A stretch of 59,903 nucleotides of DNA from positions 1 to 59,903 of the forward strand of contig NZ_ALVZ01000214.1 of assembly GCF_000332055.1 (NCBI RefSeq), given 5' to 3'. The notes beneath the pieces were generated by a model that saw only the letters and a list, made by a program, of their open reading frames with translations, was not told the origin of the DNA and searched no databases. Below, piece by piece: positions 1-8,630 of the stretch (position 1 is the first letter of the stretch; each line of letters opens with the position of its first letter). The DNA comes from Xenococcus sp. PCC 7305. GTDB lineage: Bacteria > Cyanobacteriota > Cyanobacteriia > Cyanobacteriales > Xenococcaceae. The position numbers and the translations under genes are program-made.

Positions 1-1
1 T

Positions 2-76
2 CCAGAAATCCCAATTCGTGAGAGTTGGAAGCGCGTGAGACACGCTGAGGTTTCCTCAGCAAGTGTAATCACGTAA
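2..76 (+). pseudogene. tnpB: 3' end of an IS200/IS605-family tnpB (partial, cut by window edge)
   Basis: One reading frame stays open from base 2 to a TAA at 74-76 and encodes the tail PEIPIRESWKRVRHAEVSS; the other two forward frames close early. The tail and the hairpin that follows at once look like the ends of cyanobacterial IS200/IS605 TnpB genes, where the last codons and the right end also encode the omega RNA that guides the nuclease. Only about 24 codons are in the window, so whether the gene is intact to the left cannot be judged. The family call rests on pattern memory of the tail and on the adjoining right-end structure, not on a conserved domain. Confidence 0.45.
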
Positions 77-121
77 GAAGCCCACACTGTAATCTTTGAT
101 TCAGTGTGCGGAGGATGTCAC
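77..121 (+). mobile_element. Right end / omega-RNA 3' hairpin of an IS200/IS605-type element
   Basis: Directly after the tnpB stop comes an imperfect hairpin: CCCACACTG (81-89) pairs with CAGTGTGCGG (102-111) around an AT-rich loop. It is followed by GAGGATGTCAC, ending near base 121. This matches the usual layout of IS605 right ends (subterminal hairpin, then a short cleavage-site tail). The element border is inferred to lie at about 120-121. Host sequence, which would act as the guide of the RNA, begins after it. Confidence 0.5.
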
Positions 122-131
122 CAAAGTATCA

Positions 132-863
132 TCACATTAAGAGCAAGAGAATTGAGAACAGCACCACTCCAGCAAGAAAAGATTTAAAACAAGTATCTTT
201 CTCGTCAGGTAGTTCTCGCTTAAGAACATTGAGGATAATGCTTCCTGTTAAAAAAGACCAGATAATCGCGATCGCGGCTTCGTTGAGATGAACGGCTTGT
301 CCAATCACGGCTCCCAAGACAATTGCCCCAACTAAAAACCAACGCCCTTTCTTGTCATATAGAGATTGGTGATGTTCCCGTAAATTCTCATCGATAATGA
401 AAAAATGCAGGGCAACGGCCATAAAAAAGAGCAGGCAGTCAATTAAGGTATGTTCACTCAAGTCCTGTAAAAGATAACCAGAAATGACATTAAGAATGCC
501 AAAGGCAATGATATGAATCCAAAAACTAGTTGATTCATCATGAGTGATTTCAGAGTTCTCTTGCCGAAGGGACTTGGCTCTATGGGTTAATAAATTCAAG
601 CCATAAAACACCAATAGTCCCATCAGTGCCAGGATATAAACATGATTTTCTAAATACTGTACTAGTAAAATTTCACTATGCTGAAGTTCTTCCTGAGTAT
701 GGCTAAGCTCAGGGAATATTTCGAGAAATACATAACTAAGAGAGACTCCACCAGCAAATGACGTCCAGCGAAATCGGGGAATGATCGAAAAGATCGGCAA
801 TCGGGCAGCAAATCCATGAACTAGAGCTAAAGCGATCGCTAAAATCAAACCTGGGCTAACCAT
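132..863 (-). CDS. Polytopic membrane protein, ZIP-like
   Basis: This 243-residue protein has about seven or eight hydrophobic segments, the first starting at residue 4 and the last ending at the C-terminus (LLLLM). Its histidines lie in and around membrane segments (VHGF near the start, ENHVY, WIHIIAFG, ALHFFIIDENLREHH), a spacing that recalls ZIP metal transporters. The classical ZIP motif HNxPEG is not visible, so metal transport is only a possibility. The stop codon lies about 11 bp from the right end of the IS element at 1-121, so the insertion landed at the gene's edge and seems to have spared the reading frame. ATG at 861-863 is the only convincing start. The nearest upstream genes are toxin-antitoxin remnants. 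Confidence 0.7.
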   Translation of the reverse strand: MVSPGLILAIALALVHGFAARLPIFSIIPRFRWTSFAGGVSLSYVFLEIFPELSHTQEELQHSEILLVQYLENHVYILALMGLLVFYGLNLLTHRAKSLRQENSEITHDESTSFWIHIIAFGILNVISGYLLQDLSEHTLIDCLLFFMAVALHFFIIDENLREHHQSLYDKKGRWFLVGAIVLGAVIGQAVHLNEAAIAIIWSFLTGSIILNVLKRELPDEKDTCFKSFLAGVVLFSILLLLM

Positions 864-1022
864 ATTTTTATCAATTAACTAAATAATCACAGACAATAGC
901 TGAGACGACTTAGAGTAGCCTGAATTTAGCCTTACTCTCCATCAGACAAAAACTTAGATGCTCTAATAAAGATAATCTTCCCAGGCTTGTTTCGCAAATA
1001 CTAGCTTCATTCAACTATTAAC

Positions 1023-1262
1023 TCATGTTCTGTAACCCTTTCCAGAACGAAGCTCTGCGATCGCATCATTGATGCTATCAGCATTATTTTTACTAGACAA
1101 TAGATGGAAAGTAGCTTCATAAGCTTTAAAGTCATCCAAACTCATAACCACAACCGAAGGGGCATTTTGTCTAGTTACGATTACTGGCGTGCGATCGGCT
1201 TCAATTTAGTTAAGATATCCAGCTAGCTTTTGTCGAAATTCAGTGTAAGTAACTGTGTCCAT
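1023..1262 (-). pseudogene. YefM/Phd-family antitoxin interrupted by an in-frame stop
   Basis: Read on the minus strand from ATG 1262, the sequence gives MDTVTYTEFRQKLAGYLN, then TAA (1206-1208), then IEADRTPVIVTRQNAPSVVV and on to RSGKGYRT and a TGA at 1023-1025. Apart from the one stop this is a complete 79-codon YefM-type antitoxin: an N-terminal DNA-binding half (TYTEFRQKLAGYL) and the conserved VTRQNAPSVVVMSLDDF core. In intact relatives the stop position holds a sense codon, so a single base change probably killed the gene. No YoeB or other toxin partner follows. It is divergent from the DUF1778 antitoxin at 1291, only 28 bp away. Confidence 0.75.
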
Positions 1263-1290
1263 TGTTAAATAAAATAAGGGAGAAATAATT

Positions 1291-1557
1291 ATGAAAATAA
1301 GTGGCAAACAAAAGGTAGTAAATCTGAGAATTGATGAGATTAGACGGAATCTAATTGACGAAGCAGCAAACCTTCAAGGGAAATCTCGCACTGAATTTAT
1401 GGTAGAAGCGGCATATAGAGAAGCCGAACAGACTATTTTAGATCAAAAAATTTATATATTAGATCAAGCAGACTACGAATATCTTTCTCGTACAGATCAT
1501 CAACCAGCTCCTAAGTTAGTCAAACTATTTAAGAGCAAAAGCCCTTGGGAACAGTAA
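1291..1557 (+). CDS. DUF1778-family (TacA-type) ribbon-helix-helix antitoxin
   Basis: This is an 88-residue, full-length antitoxin. The N-terminal half (KVVNLRIDEIRRNLIDEAANL, then GKSRTEFMVEAAYREAEQ) is the ribbon-helix-helix region typical of DUF1778. The C-terminal tail (ILDQADYEYL, then PKLVKLFKSKSPWE) is the toxin-wrapping segment. In the family it binds and neutralises a GNAT acetyltransferase toxin that blocks translation by acetylating aminoacyl-tRNA, and represses the shared promoter. The cognate toxin here is reduced to a short remnant starting 9 bp downstream, so this antitoxin is probably an orphan. GGGAGA at 1279-1284 sits at a workable distance before ATG. Confidence 0.8.
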   Translation: MKISGKQKVVNLRIDEIRRNLIDEAANLQGKSRTEFMVEAAYREAEQTILDQKIYILDQADYEYLSRTDHQPAPKLVKLFKSKSPWEQ

Positions 1558-1565
1558 AAATTCTA

Positions 1566-1694
1566 GTGAAGGCTTTAAATGATAAGGTTGCTGCTTTCTA
1601 TAAGTCATTTGGTTTTGTACAATCAAAAAGTGACCCTCTTTTATTGATGAAAGCGATCGCTGAAGTGAGAGCTAGTATTAATTGCAGCGATTAG
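1566..1694 (+). pseudogene. C-terminal remnant of a GNAT-family toxin (TacT-like)
   Basis: Just after the DUF1778 antitoxin, one frame reads VKALNDKVAAFYKSFGFVQ, then SKSDPLLLM, and ends at TAG 1692-1694. The pattern (A-A-FY-x-x-FGF, then DPLxLM) is the last strand-helix-strand of TacT-like GNAT acetyltransferases. An intact toxin has roughly 160-170 residues and normally starts overlapping the antitoxin stop. Here about 42 codons remain and the acetyl-CoA-binding core is absent, so the toxin must be dead. A simple internal deletion would explain the junction. Confidence 0.65.
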
Positions 1695-1704
1695 CGATTA
1701 GCTA

Positions 1705-2673
1705 TTAATTTATTTTCTCTCGCAAAACCCGTAGTAATTTTGTAAACTCTTCAGGTAAAGGCGCGATCGCTTCTATAATCTTTCCCGATACAGGATGTTC
1801 TATAGTTAATTTCCTAGCATGAAGTGCCTGCCCAGAAAGATTCACTCGCACTGAACCCCCAGAACCATATAACATGTCGCCGACTATAGGATTGCCATTA
1901 TAGGTGCAATGTACTCTGATTTGATGGGTGCGTCCCGTTTCTAGGAGAAATTGCATTAGGGTATAGTTGCTCAACCTTTCTAAGATTGACCAATGAGTTA
2001 TGGCTTCTCTGCCGCCTTGGTCAACCGGAATCACTGCCATTTTTTTGCGATCGCTTTTATGCCTGCCAATGGGTAAATTAATCTGGCCAGACTCAGTTTT
2101 GGGACAACCACAAACCACTCCCCAATATTCTCTTCTGGCGGTTTTTGCTTTAATTTGAGCTTGTAGATGTTGGTGAGCGCGATCGCTTTTAGCTACTACG
2201 ATCGCCCCTGTCGTATCCTTATCCAAACGATGCACAATTCCAGGCCGTTCCACTCCCCCAATGCCTGCCAGATTTTGACAATGATAGAGCAAGGCATTTA
2301 CCAACGTCCCATTGGGATGACCTGGGGCGGGATGTACAACTAAACCTGGAGGTTTATTGATGATAATTAGTTCTTCATCTTCATAGAGCACATCGAGGGG
2401 AATATTTTCAGCTATCAAATCTAGCTTAGTCGGAGCGGGAATTGTGATCTTTAGGCGATCGCCATTAGTCAAGGAATTTTTTTTGCTACCACATACTTTG
2501 CCATTGAGAATTACGTGACCATCTTCGATTAATTTTTGAATTCGCGATCGCGAAATATCGGTTAACTGACTGGCTAGCCAGCGATCCAGGCGATCGCTTT
2601 GAGTTTTTACCTCTAATTCAATAGTATTTATCTCAATATTGTTTGTAGTATCTAAATCATCTGGATTTGGCAT
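1705..2673 (-). CDS. rluD: RluA/RluD-family 23S rRNA pseudouridine synthase
   Basis: This 322-residue enzyme isomerises uridine to pseudouridine in large-subunit rRNA. An S4 RNA-binding domain lies at about residues 30-90 (RLDRWLASQL, SRSRIQKLIEDG). The catalytic domain follows, with LYEDEELIIINKPPGLVVHP and the signature HRLDKDTTG, whose Asp is the catalytic nucleophile; the GRTHQIRVH motif near the C-terminus is also intact. Length is typical of RluD/RluA proteins. The gene starts 23 bp after the stop of hpnA on the same strand, so the two are probably co-transcribed. The exact uridine targets cannot be read from sequence, so the symbol is the closest family name rather than a proven orthologue. 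Confidence 0.85.
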   Translation of the reverse strand: MPNPDDLDTTNNIEINTIELEVKTQSDRLDRWLASQLTDISRSRIQKLIEDGHVILNGKVCGSKKNSLTNGDRLKITIPAPTKLDLIAENIPLDVLYEDEELIIINKPPGLVVHPAPGHPNGTLVNALLYHCQNLAGIGGVERPGIVHRLDKDTTGAIVVAKSDRAHQHLQAQIKAKTARREYWGVVCGCPKTESGQINLPIGRHKSDRKKMAVIPVDQGGREAITHWSILERLSNYTLMQFLLETGRTHQIRVHCTYNGNPIVGDMLYGSGGSVRVNLSGQALHARKLTIEHPVSGKIIEAIAPLPEEFTKLLRVLREKIN

Positions 2674-2696
2674 TTTGGCACGAAGCGAATAAATTT

Positions 2697-3668
2697 TTAT
2701 TTATTTAAAAACCACTCTACAGCTTTTTGCAAGGCAGGCTTGATAGGGGACTGGGGAAGTCCTAATTCTCTAACAGCTTTGGTCGCATCGTAATACATCT
2801 TTTGTCGAGCCATTTTGACTCCATCTAGAGAAACAGAAGGTTTTTTTCCGATCGCACCGAGAAGTAACTCATCAATCCAGGCGCAAGTATGGGGAATACA
2901 ATGGGGAATTAGTTGTTGTGGTGCAGTTAAATTAGTGATTTCTGCCAAGTTATCTAAGATCTCTTTGAGGGTCAGATTTTGATTCCCCAAAATATAGCGA
3001 TCGCCACTTTTTCCTTTTTCCAATGCCAAAAGATGCCCCCAGGCTACATCCTCAACATCAATCCAATTTAAACCTGTATCTACATAGAAAGGCATTTTAC
3101 CCTGTAAGAAACGTAAGATAATTTCTCCTGTCGGAGTGGGCTTGATATCCCAAGAACCAATGGGCGTGCTCGGATTAACAATGACAATATCCTGGCCTGA
3201 ATTATAGGCTTTTAGGGCTTCTTGTTCGGCAAAATATTTAGATTTTTTGTAATGACCAACTAATTTATCTACAGGACTTTGATGGGTTTCATCAACAGTG
3301 ATCCCTTTATGGCCTACTCCGATCGCAGCAACCGAGCTGGTATAAATTGTGCGTTCGATGCCAGCTTGCTGAGCTGCGGCTAATATGTTTCGAGTTCCCA
3401 AAACATTATTGAGATACACAGATTCTTGGTCTGCTTGCCACAGGGAATAATGAGCCGCGACATGAAACAAGGCGCGACATCCCTGCATTTTTTGCTTTAA
3501 ATCCCCATCATTAAGATCACCTGTAATAATTTCGACATCTAGAGATTCAAGATTATCGAGCCGACTGGTAGGACGTACCAGTGCTCTTACTTTATAACCT
3601 CGTTTTAGAAGCAATCTAACTAGGTTAGATCCGATAAAACCAGTACCACCCGTCACAAATACACGCAT
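2697..3668 (-). CDS. hpnA: Hopanoid-associated sugar epimerase/SDR (HpnA-like)
   Basis: This is an extended short-chain dehydrogenase of 323 residues from the chosen start. The Rossmann motif TGGTGFIGSN is at the N-terminus and the catalytic YxxxK is YKKSK, with an upstream TSSVAAIG as the serine motif. The overall sequence, including VNPSTPIGSWDIKPTPTGE and the YVDTGLNWIDVEDVA segment, is characteristic of HpnA, a protein linked genetically to hopanoid side-chain biosynthesis. An in-frame ATG 27 bp upstream (3695) would add nine unconserved residues; ATG 3668, which places MRVFVTGGTG at the start, fits the family better. It is upstream of rluD in a probable two-gene unit. No other hopanoid genes are in the window. 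Confidence 0.85.
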   Translation of the reverse strand: MRVFVTGGTGFIGSNLVRLLLKRGYKVRALVRPTSRLDNLESLDVEIITGDLNDGDLKQKMQGCRALFHVAAHYSLWQADQESVYLNNVLGTRNILAAAQQAGIERTIYTSSVAAIGVGHKGITVDETHQSPVDKLVGHYKKSKYFAEQEALKAYNSGQDIVIVNPSTPIGSWDIKPTPTGEIILRFLQGKMPFYVDTGLNWIDVEDVAWGHLLALEKGKSGDRYILGNQNLTLKEILDNLAEITNLTAPQQLIPHCIPHTCAWIDELLLGAIGKKPSVSLDGVKMARQKMYYDATKAVRELGLPQSPIKPALQKAVEWFLNK

Positions 3669-3876
3669 TACTAATTTGAAGAGGTCACTATCCAAGTGAA
3701 GACAACAAATTATATACGATGGGTATTAACTTTTCTTTTGTGGGTTTATGTTTTAATTATGTTAATAAAGCGCGATCGCCAATTATCAAGATTAACCATA
3801 CTTAAACTACTGAAGTTATTTTAACTTTTGAAGCATAATTTATAATCCTTATTTACCATTAATATCGAATAGGAAA

Positions 3877-4179
3877 TCATAATCCCAAAACTTGCTTCAA
3901 CTCCAATCCCTGACTAAAAATCTCATCGATCGCAACCATCTGACCATCAATAGTCATCAACTTATGATCCTTAGTCGCCCGAATCACAGAACCATCATCT
4001 AACATATATTCAAAAACTTCCTGTTCTCCTCGATTATGCCATTGGGCAATTTCTTGAGTATAAACAAAACCATTGGCATCCACAGAATAAACAGTACATT
4101 CGATTCTTTCCTCGACAATCTTACCAATAGAAATCGCCCCGTATTCTACTGTCAAAACCTCAGTATCAGCACTCAGACA
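3877..4179 (-). other. DnaE split intein, N-terminal half (Int-N)
   Basis: This is the 100-residue 3' segment of the dnaE reading frame. It has the splicing nucleophile Cys as its first residue (codon at 4177-4179), block [11 protein letters not shown], and block B with the T-x-x-H motif in [11 protein letters not shown]. Conserved stretches CTVYSVD and GEQEVFEY match other cyanobacterial DnaE Int-N halves (Npu and Ssp type). The extein residue before the Cys is Tyr (AEY), as usual. There is no Int-C and no homing endonuclease, as expected for a natural split intein. All visible splicing residues are intact, so it should be active. Confidence 0.95.
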
Positions 4180-6552
4180 ATATTCGGCGAAATCCAACAT
4201 TTGCTTAAACAAATCTTCTGCCACATCCTGAGTAACCCCATTCTTCGTGGAGCCATCAATAAACTTCACCTTATGCTTTTGCATCTCCGCAACCTTCTTT
4301 TTACCCATAGCTCTTCTGAGTAAATCTGCCTCACCCAAAGAATAACCAGCCAGATCTTGAGCCATCTTCATAATTTGCTCTTGGTAACAAAGCACACCAT
4401 AGGTCTCTTTGAGAATTGGTCTTAACAATTCATGTTGAAACTCAACCTTTTGGCGACCATGTTTGCGATCGATAAAAATAGGAATTAAGCCTGCATCCAA
4501 TGGTCCTGGTCGATAGAGAGCGAGAATAGAAGAAATATCTTCAATACCCGAAGGCTTAAGATCTTTTACGATCTGACGCATCCCATCAGATTCTAATTGG
4601 AAAATACCTTCGAGATCGCCTTTTTCTAATAATTTCTGAGTTTTATTAACATCTGGTGGTAATTTTTTACTTGTTCCTTTTTCGATAATATTAAAAGCCC
4701 TAATAGAATCTAGAGGCAAACTATCTAAATCTAAATCCGTATGTTGATATTGTTTAATTAAATCCGCCGCTCTTTGAATGGTTGTAAGATTTTTCAAGCC
4801 CAGAAAGTCCATTTTTAATAGTCCTAGAGCTTCTAAATCTTCCATATAATATTGGGTAATAACGGCACCTTCATTATTCTTCTGTAACGGCACAACCTCA
4901 TCCAAAGGCTGAGAAGAAATTACCACTCCCGCAGCATGAACACCAAAAGTTTTATTCGTCCCTTCAATGCGAATTGCCATATCGAGCCAATGACGCACAC
5001 TGATCGTGCCCACTTCCTCTTTTTTGTCGTTGTAGGTTTTAACGTAATCTTGATCATAGGATCTTTTAAACTCAGGATCAGGACTGTCATCGGAAATCAT
5101 GACCTTGAGTTTTGCTGGTTTCCCCCGCGCCACAGGAATCAACTTAGCCAGGCGATCCGAATCCGCAAAACTTACACCAAGAACTCGTCCCACATCTTTG
5201 AGAACTGACTTGGAAGTCAAGCGGTTGAAGGTAATAATTTGGGCAACATTGCCTTCGCCATATTTTTCTGTCACATATTCGATCATTTCGTCCCGACGTT
5301 CGATACAAAAATCCGTATCAACATCAGGCATGGATTTTCTTTCAGGATTGAGAAAGCGTTCAAATAATAATCCATGATGAACTGGATCAATGTTAGTAAT
5401 TTTGAGAGCATAGGCAACTAGAGACCCTGCGGCACTTCCTCTTCCAGGCCCCACTGGGATGTCCTTATCTCTAGCATGTTTAATATAGTCCCAAACCACT
5501 AAAAAGTAAGTAGAAAATCCTTTAGTCTGCATTACTTTTAGTTCTGTTAACAATCTTTCTTTGTAAACAGGAGGAATTTCTGAATGTTGGCGGCATTTAA
5601 GTCTTTCAATCAATCCTTGCCAAGTAATTTCTTCTAAATAACTATCAGGAGTATGGCCAGGAGGGACTGGGTAATCGGGAATTCTCGGTTCTCCCAAAAT
5701 CTTGTAGGGTTTGATTTTTTCGGCAACTTCCACTGTATTATTAATTGCCTCGGCGATAATTTCATCACTAAGATGATCGCGGAATAACTGACGCATTTCT
5801 TCAGCAGATTTTAAATACTCCGTCCCGCTATAACGCAATCTTTTTTCGTCAGTAATGCGTTTTCCGGTGAGAATACATAACAATGCGTCATGAGCTTCTA
5901 CGTCATAGCAAGAAATAAAATGAGAATCGTTAGTGGCAACAATTTTAATGCCAAATTCTTGTGATATTTTGACTAATTCTGTATTGACAATGCGATCCTC
6001 TTGGGAGCCGTGATCTTGGATTTCTAAATAATAATCATCACCAAAAACTCTTTGATACCATTGGGCAACTTTTCTGGCCTCTTCTAAATCGCCACTGAGA
6101 ATTCTTTGGGGAACTTCTCCTCCGAGGCAGGCACTAGTTACAATTAAACCTTCGTGATATTTTTCGAGTAGTTCTTTGTTAATACAAGGGCGGGCAAAAA
6201 TCCCTTTTCCTTGAAATCCTTGAAGATGGGAAATCGTGGTTAGTTTAACGAGGTTTTTATATCCTTGGGTATCTTTGGCGAGAACTACTTGGTGAAATTT
6301 TTTGTAGCGCTTTTTCGGGGTTTTATCTTCCACATCGCCGTTAATGACATACATCTCATTGCCAATAATCGGTTTAATGCCCTTTTGCTTGCATACTTTA
6401 ATTAATTCGATCGCGCCATACATGACTCCATGATCGGTTAGAGCGATCGCACTCATACCCAATTCTAAGGCGCGATCAATCATTTGGGGAATCTGAGACG
6501 CTCCATCAAGTAAGCTGTAATCACTATGGATATGTAAACCAACGAAAGACAT
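3877..6552 (-). CDS. dnaE: DNA polymerase III alpha subunit, N-terminal part, ending in split-intein half
   Basis: This is the first half of the replicative polymerase catalytic subunit, 891 residues. Residues 1-791 are DnaE: an N-terminal PHP domain ([20 protein letters not shown]) and the polymerase core with the metal-binding PDVDTDF motif and [10 protein letters not shown]. At [13 protein letters not shown] (Cys792) the polymerase breaks off and the N-terminal half of the cyanobacterial DnaE intein follows to the stop. In this family the other half of the intein, fused to the rest of DnaE, is encoded elsewhere in the genome, and the two products are joined by protein trans-splicing. No dnaE-C is in this window. 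There is no obvious ribosome-binding site; the upstream DNA is a heptad-repeat spacer. Confidence 0.95.
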   Translation of the reverse strand: MSFVGLHIHSDYSLLDGASQIPQMIDRALELGMSAIALTDHGVMYGAIELIKVCKQKGIKPIIGNEMYVINGDVEDKTPKKRYKKFHQVVLAKDTQGYKNLVKLTTISHLQGFQGKGIFARPCINKELLEKYHEGLIVTSACLGGEVPQRILSGDLEEARKVAQWYQRVFGDDYYLEIQDHGSQEDRIVNTELVKISQEFGIKIVATNDSHFISCYDVEAHDALLCILTGKRITDEKRLRYSGTEYLKSAEEMRQLFRDHLSDEIIAEAINNTVEVAEKIKPYKILGEPRIPDYPVPPGHTPDSYLEEITWQGLIERLKCRQHSEIPPVYKERLLTELKVMQTKGFSTYFLVVWDYIKHARDKDIPVGPGRGSAAGSLVAYALKITNIDPVHHGLLFERFLNPERKSMPDVDTDFCIERRDEMIEYVTEKYGEGNVAQIITFNRLTSKSVLKDVGRVLGVSFADSDRLAKLIPVARGKPAKLKVMISDDSPDPEFKRSYDQDYVKTYNDKKEEVGTISVRHWLDMAIRIEGTNKTFGVHAAGVVISSQPLDEVVPLQKNNEGAVITQYYMEDLEALGLLKMDFLGLKNLTTIQRAADLIKQYQHTDLDLDSLPLDSIRAFNIIEKGTSKKLPPDVNKTQKLLEKGDLEGIFQLESDGMRQIVKDLKPSGIEDISSILALYRPGPLDAGLIPIFIDRKHGRQKVEFQHELLRPILKETYGVLCYQEQIMKMAQDLAGYSLGEADLLRRAMGKKKVAEMQKHKVKFIDGSTKNGVTQDVAEDLFKQMLDFAEYCLSADTEVLTVEYGAISIGKIVEERIECTVYSVDANGFVYTQEIAQWHNRGEQEVFEYMLDDGSVIRATKDHKLMTIDGQMVAIDEIFSQGLELKQVLGL

Positions 6553-6719
6553 GTTTTTAAGGGATAAGGGATGAGGGATGAAGGATAAGGAGAAGCTTAA
6601 TAGTTGTTTTGGGGATTGGTGATTGGGTACAGTATCTTAGCAATTATCATTTATAGTGTTGCGCAATTTTAGCAAAACCTCACTTTTAGTACTTTTATAC
6701 TTAATCATAATCAAAAGCC

Positions 6720-7466
6720 ATGAATGAATTTCCCCAAAGTATTGCTGAAGCCGTTGAACAGGCAAAAAAGACTGTGATAGATGCGATCGCAGATGGCTAT
6801 ACCAGATTGCAAGTAGAATTAGTCATTCCTGAAATTCCCCTCCAAGCTCAGTCTTTGGCCTTAGAATTTGCCAATTTATTTTTAGAATCCCATGGTTCGG
6901 GAGTCAAAGTCATGTTTCCCGATACAGGTGCTGCGATGCTGGCCAAAAGAGATTGGGGCGAAATTGCTTTTCAAGTCACAGATATGGGCGGACGTTTCAC
7001 TTCGATAGAGCAGCAAATAGCTGAAACCGATGAAATTTTTATTATGGTCTGTCCGTCTTCGGTGGAAGTAGAGCGAGTGGAAACCTTGTGCAATCTAGTA
7101 GGCGATCGCCCTGTAATATTATTGATTCCCCAACTAGAAGATGTCGCCGTTGTGGGAATTGGACTAGCAGCTCGTCGATTAAGAGATAGATTTATTAGCA
7201 CCCTTTATTCTTGTTACTACATTAGACCTCTAGAGGGGGCGAGCATTTTACGAATTCACCCCTCATCTTGGCAAATTTGGTTAGAAAAAGAAGAGGGTTA
7301 CGAGTTAGCAATGGAGCTATCTAGTAAACCGATGGGAGAAGAATTAGATCGTTTATTAATCCAGTTAACTACCCCCGAAGGAGAGGCCGGAAAAAATAAT
7401 TCAACCATCAAAAAACCTGGACTTTTGGGGAATTTACAGAAATTTTTGAAAGCTTTAAGTCAATAG
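6720..7466 (+). CDS. DUF1995 family protein
   Basis: This 248-residue soluble protein is recognised as DUF1995, a family found in cyanobacteria and plastids (plant LPA3-like proteins belong here, with roles proposed in photosystem assembly). The N-terminus (FPQSIAEAVEQAKKTVIDAI) and the central DEIFIMVCPSSVEVERVETL are typical; the C-terminal part ends in a variable basic tail (KKPGLLGNLQKFLKAL). No catalytic motif can be seen. It is divergent from dnaE with a 167-bp shared upstream region, and lies ahead of the HpsJ-like gene on the same strand, so those two may share a transcript. Confidence 0.8.
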   Translation: MNEFPQSIAEAVEQAKKTVIDAIADGYTRLQVELVIPEIPLQAQSLALEFANLFLESHGSGVKVMFPDTGAAMLAKRDWGEIAFQVTDMGGRFTSIEQQIAETDEIFIMVCPSSVEVERVETLCNLVGDRPVILLIPQLEDVAVVGIGLAARRLRDRFISTLYSCYYIRPLEGASILRIHPSSWQIWLEKEEGYELAMELSSKPMGEELDRLLIQLTTPEGEAGKNNSTIKKPGLLGNLQKFLKALSQ

Positions 7467-7593
7467 ATATTGACCCCAGAATATGAGGAAGCCAATTTAT
7501 CTTATAGAGGCTAAGATAGGCAGATTAGAAAGCTTGTCAAACTCGCGCGTACCTTGCGCTGCAAGATTATTAGGTCATATTCTTACAAAAATT

Positions 7594-8403
7594 ATGAGTA
7601 GCTCTAAAGTTTCCAGTTTTACTTCCCTTTGCCTCAAAACTATTGGGGGAATTCTAGTGTTGACCTCTCTTTTAGACTATTTGACACTAGCAATTCCTTT
7701 TCAATTCTCCGATTCCCAATGGCAAATTAGTTTCGCCAGTCAGATGGTGGACCGGGGAATTGTCCCTATGGTTGGGATCTCATTTATTGTCCTAAGTTAT
7801 TGGGTCGAATCAATTATCTCGCAAGACAGCGATAGCAAAGGTTTTGACCTGCGATTGCCAGCCTTTTGCCTATCTTTGCTTTTAGGTGTAGTTTTTTTTG
7901 TTTTGGTTCCTTTGCACTTAAATAATTTACGAGCTATTAGTGTCCAGAATTTGGCGCAAATTGATGCTAGTACCGAAGAAGCCCAATCACTAATTAGTCA
8001 AAGATACGAACAACTCAAAAATCCGCAAAATGCTCAACTAATAACCCGCAGAATTAGTGATATTGATCAAGCCTTAAATAGCGGAAAACTAGAAGGGCAA
8101 ACTATCAATCCGCAACAGCGAGAACAGCTAACCAGCACAAAGCAACAATTGGAAGGCTTAAGTCAAAGTGCTAAAAATCCCGCAACAATTGATGCTCGTC
8201 GTCAGGAAGCACAAAATAAACTAAAGACAGAAACCTTAGCACAAAAAAAACGAGCGAAGAGTCAGGCCGTTAAGCAAGGTTTACGGGTAGGGATCAGTAG
8301 TTTCCTATTATCTATTGGCTATCTACTTATGGGATGGTTTGGGCTTCAAAGTTCCAATAATAAGGTTGCAAAGACTAGTAATAAAAAGTCTTCATCCCGT
8401 TAA
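7594..8403 (+). CDS. HpsJ-like membrane protein with coiled-coil domain
   Basis: From ATG 7594 the product has 269 residues. There are two membrane segments near the N-terminus (TIGGILVLTSLLDYL; VDRGIVPMVGISFIVLSYWV) and a third around LSLLLGVVFFVLVPL. A long charged, Gln-rich coiled-coil region follows (about residues 125-230), then a final membrane segment (VGISSFLLSIGYLLMGWFG). This layout, with the SQWQI and VDRGI motifs, resembles HpsJ family proteins associated with polysaccharide export in filamentous cyanobacteria. An upstream in-frame ATG at 7483 would add 37 residues of poorly protein-like sequence (SRVPCAARLLGHIL), so the shorter start is preferred; neither has a clear ribosome-binding site. 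Confidence 0.7.
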   Translation: MSSSKVSSFTSLCLKTIGGILVLTSLLDYLTLAIPFQFSDSQWQISFASQMVDRGIVPMVGISFIVLSYWVESIISQDSDSKGFDLRLPAFCLSLLLGVVFFVLVPLHLNNLRAISVQNLAQIDASTEEAQSLISQRYEQLKNPQNAQLITRRISDIDQALNSGKLEGQTINPQQREQLTSTKQQLEGLSQSAKNPATIDARRQEAQNKLKTETLAQKKRAKSQAVKQGLRVGISSFLLSIGYLLMGWFGLQSSNNKVAKTSNKKSSSR

Positions 8404-8630
8404 TAAAAACTGATCAAACGAAATCTCTGCGGTTTTTTTTGATTGTGATTGAGGCAGCACAGGGTAAAATATCAAATAAATCTATCACTAACTAGAAAAT
8501 CAATTTTTTGCTATCTTTGTTAAGATGCATATAAATATTATTAAGTCAACGCTTGCAATAATTCTTTGCAAGCCTTAAAAATAATATATAGTTCGAGATC
8601 AGTTTTATTGTCAGAATATTTCAGGAGAGT

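Noticed and set aside
106-291. Forward reading frame of 61 codons over the end of the ZIP-like gene
   Set aside because: It lies antisense to a gene with clear membrane-protein structure, starts inside the IS right end and has basic, non-protein-like composition.
8404-8460. Terminator after the HpsJ-like gene (GCGGTTTTTTTT)
   Set aside because: The T-run is present but I could not find a stable stem directly before it.
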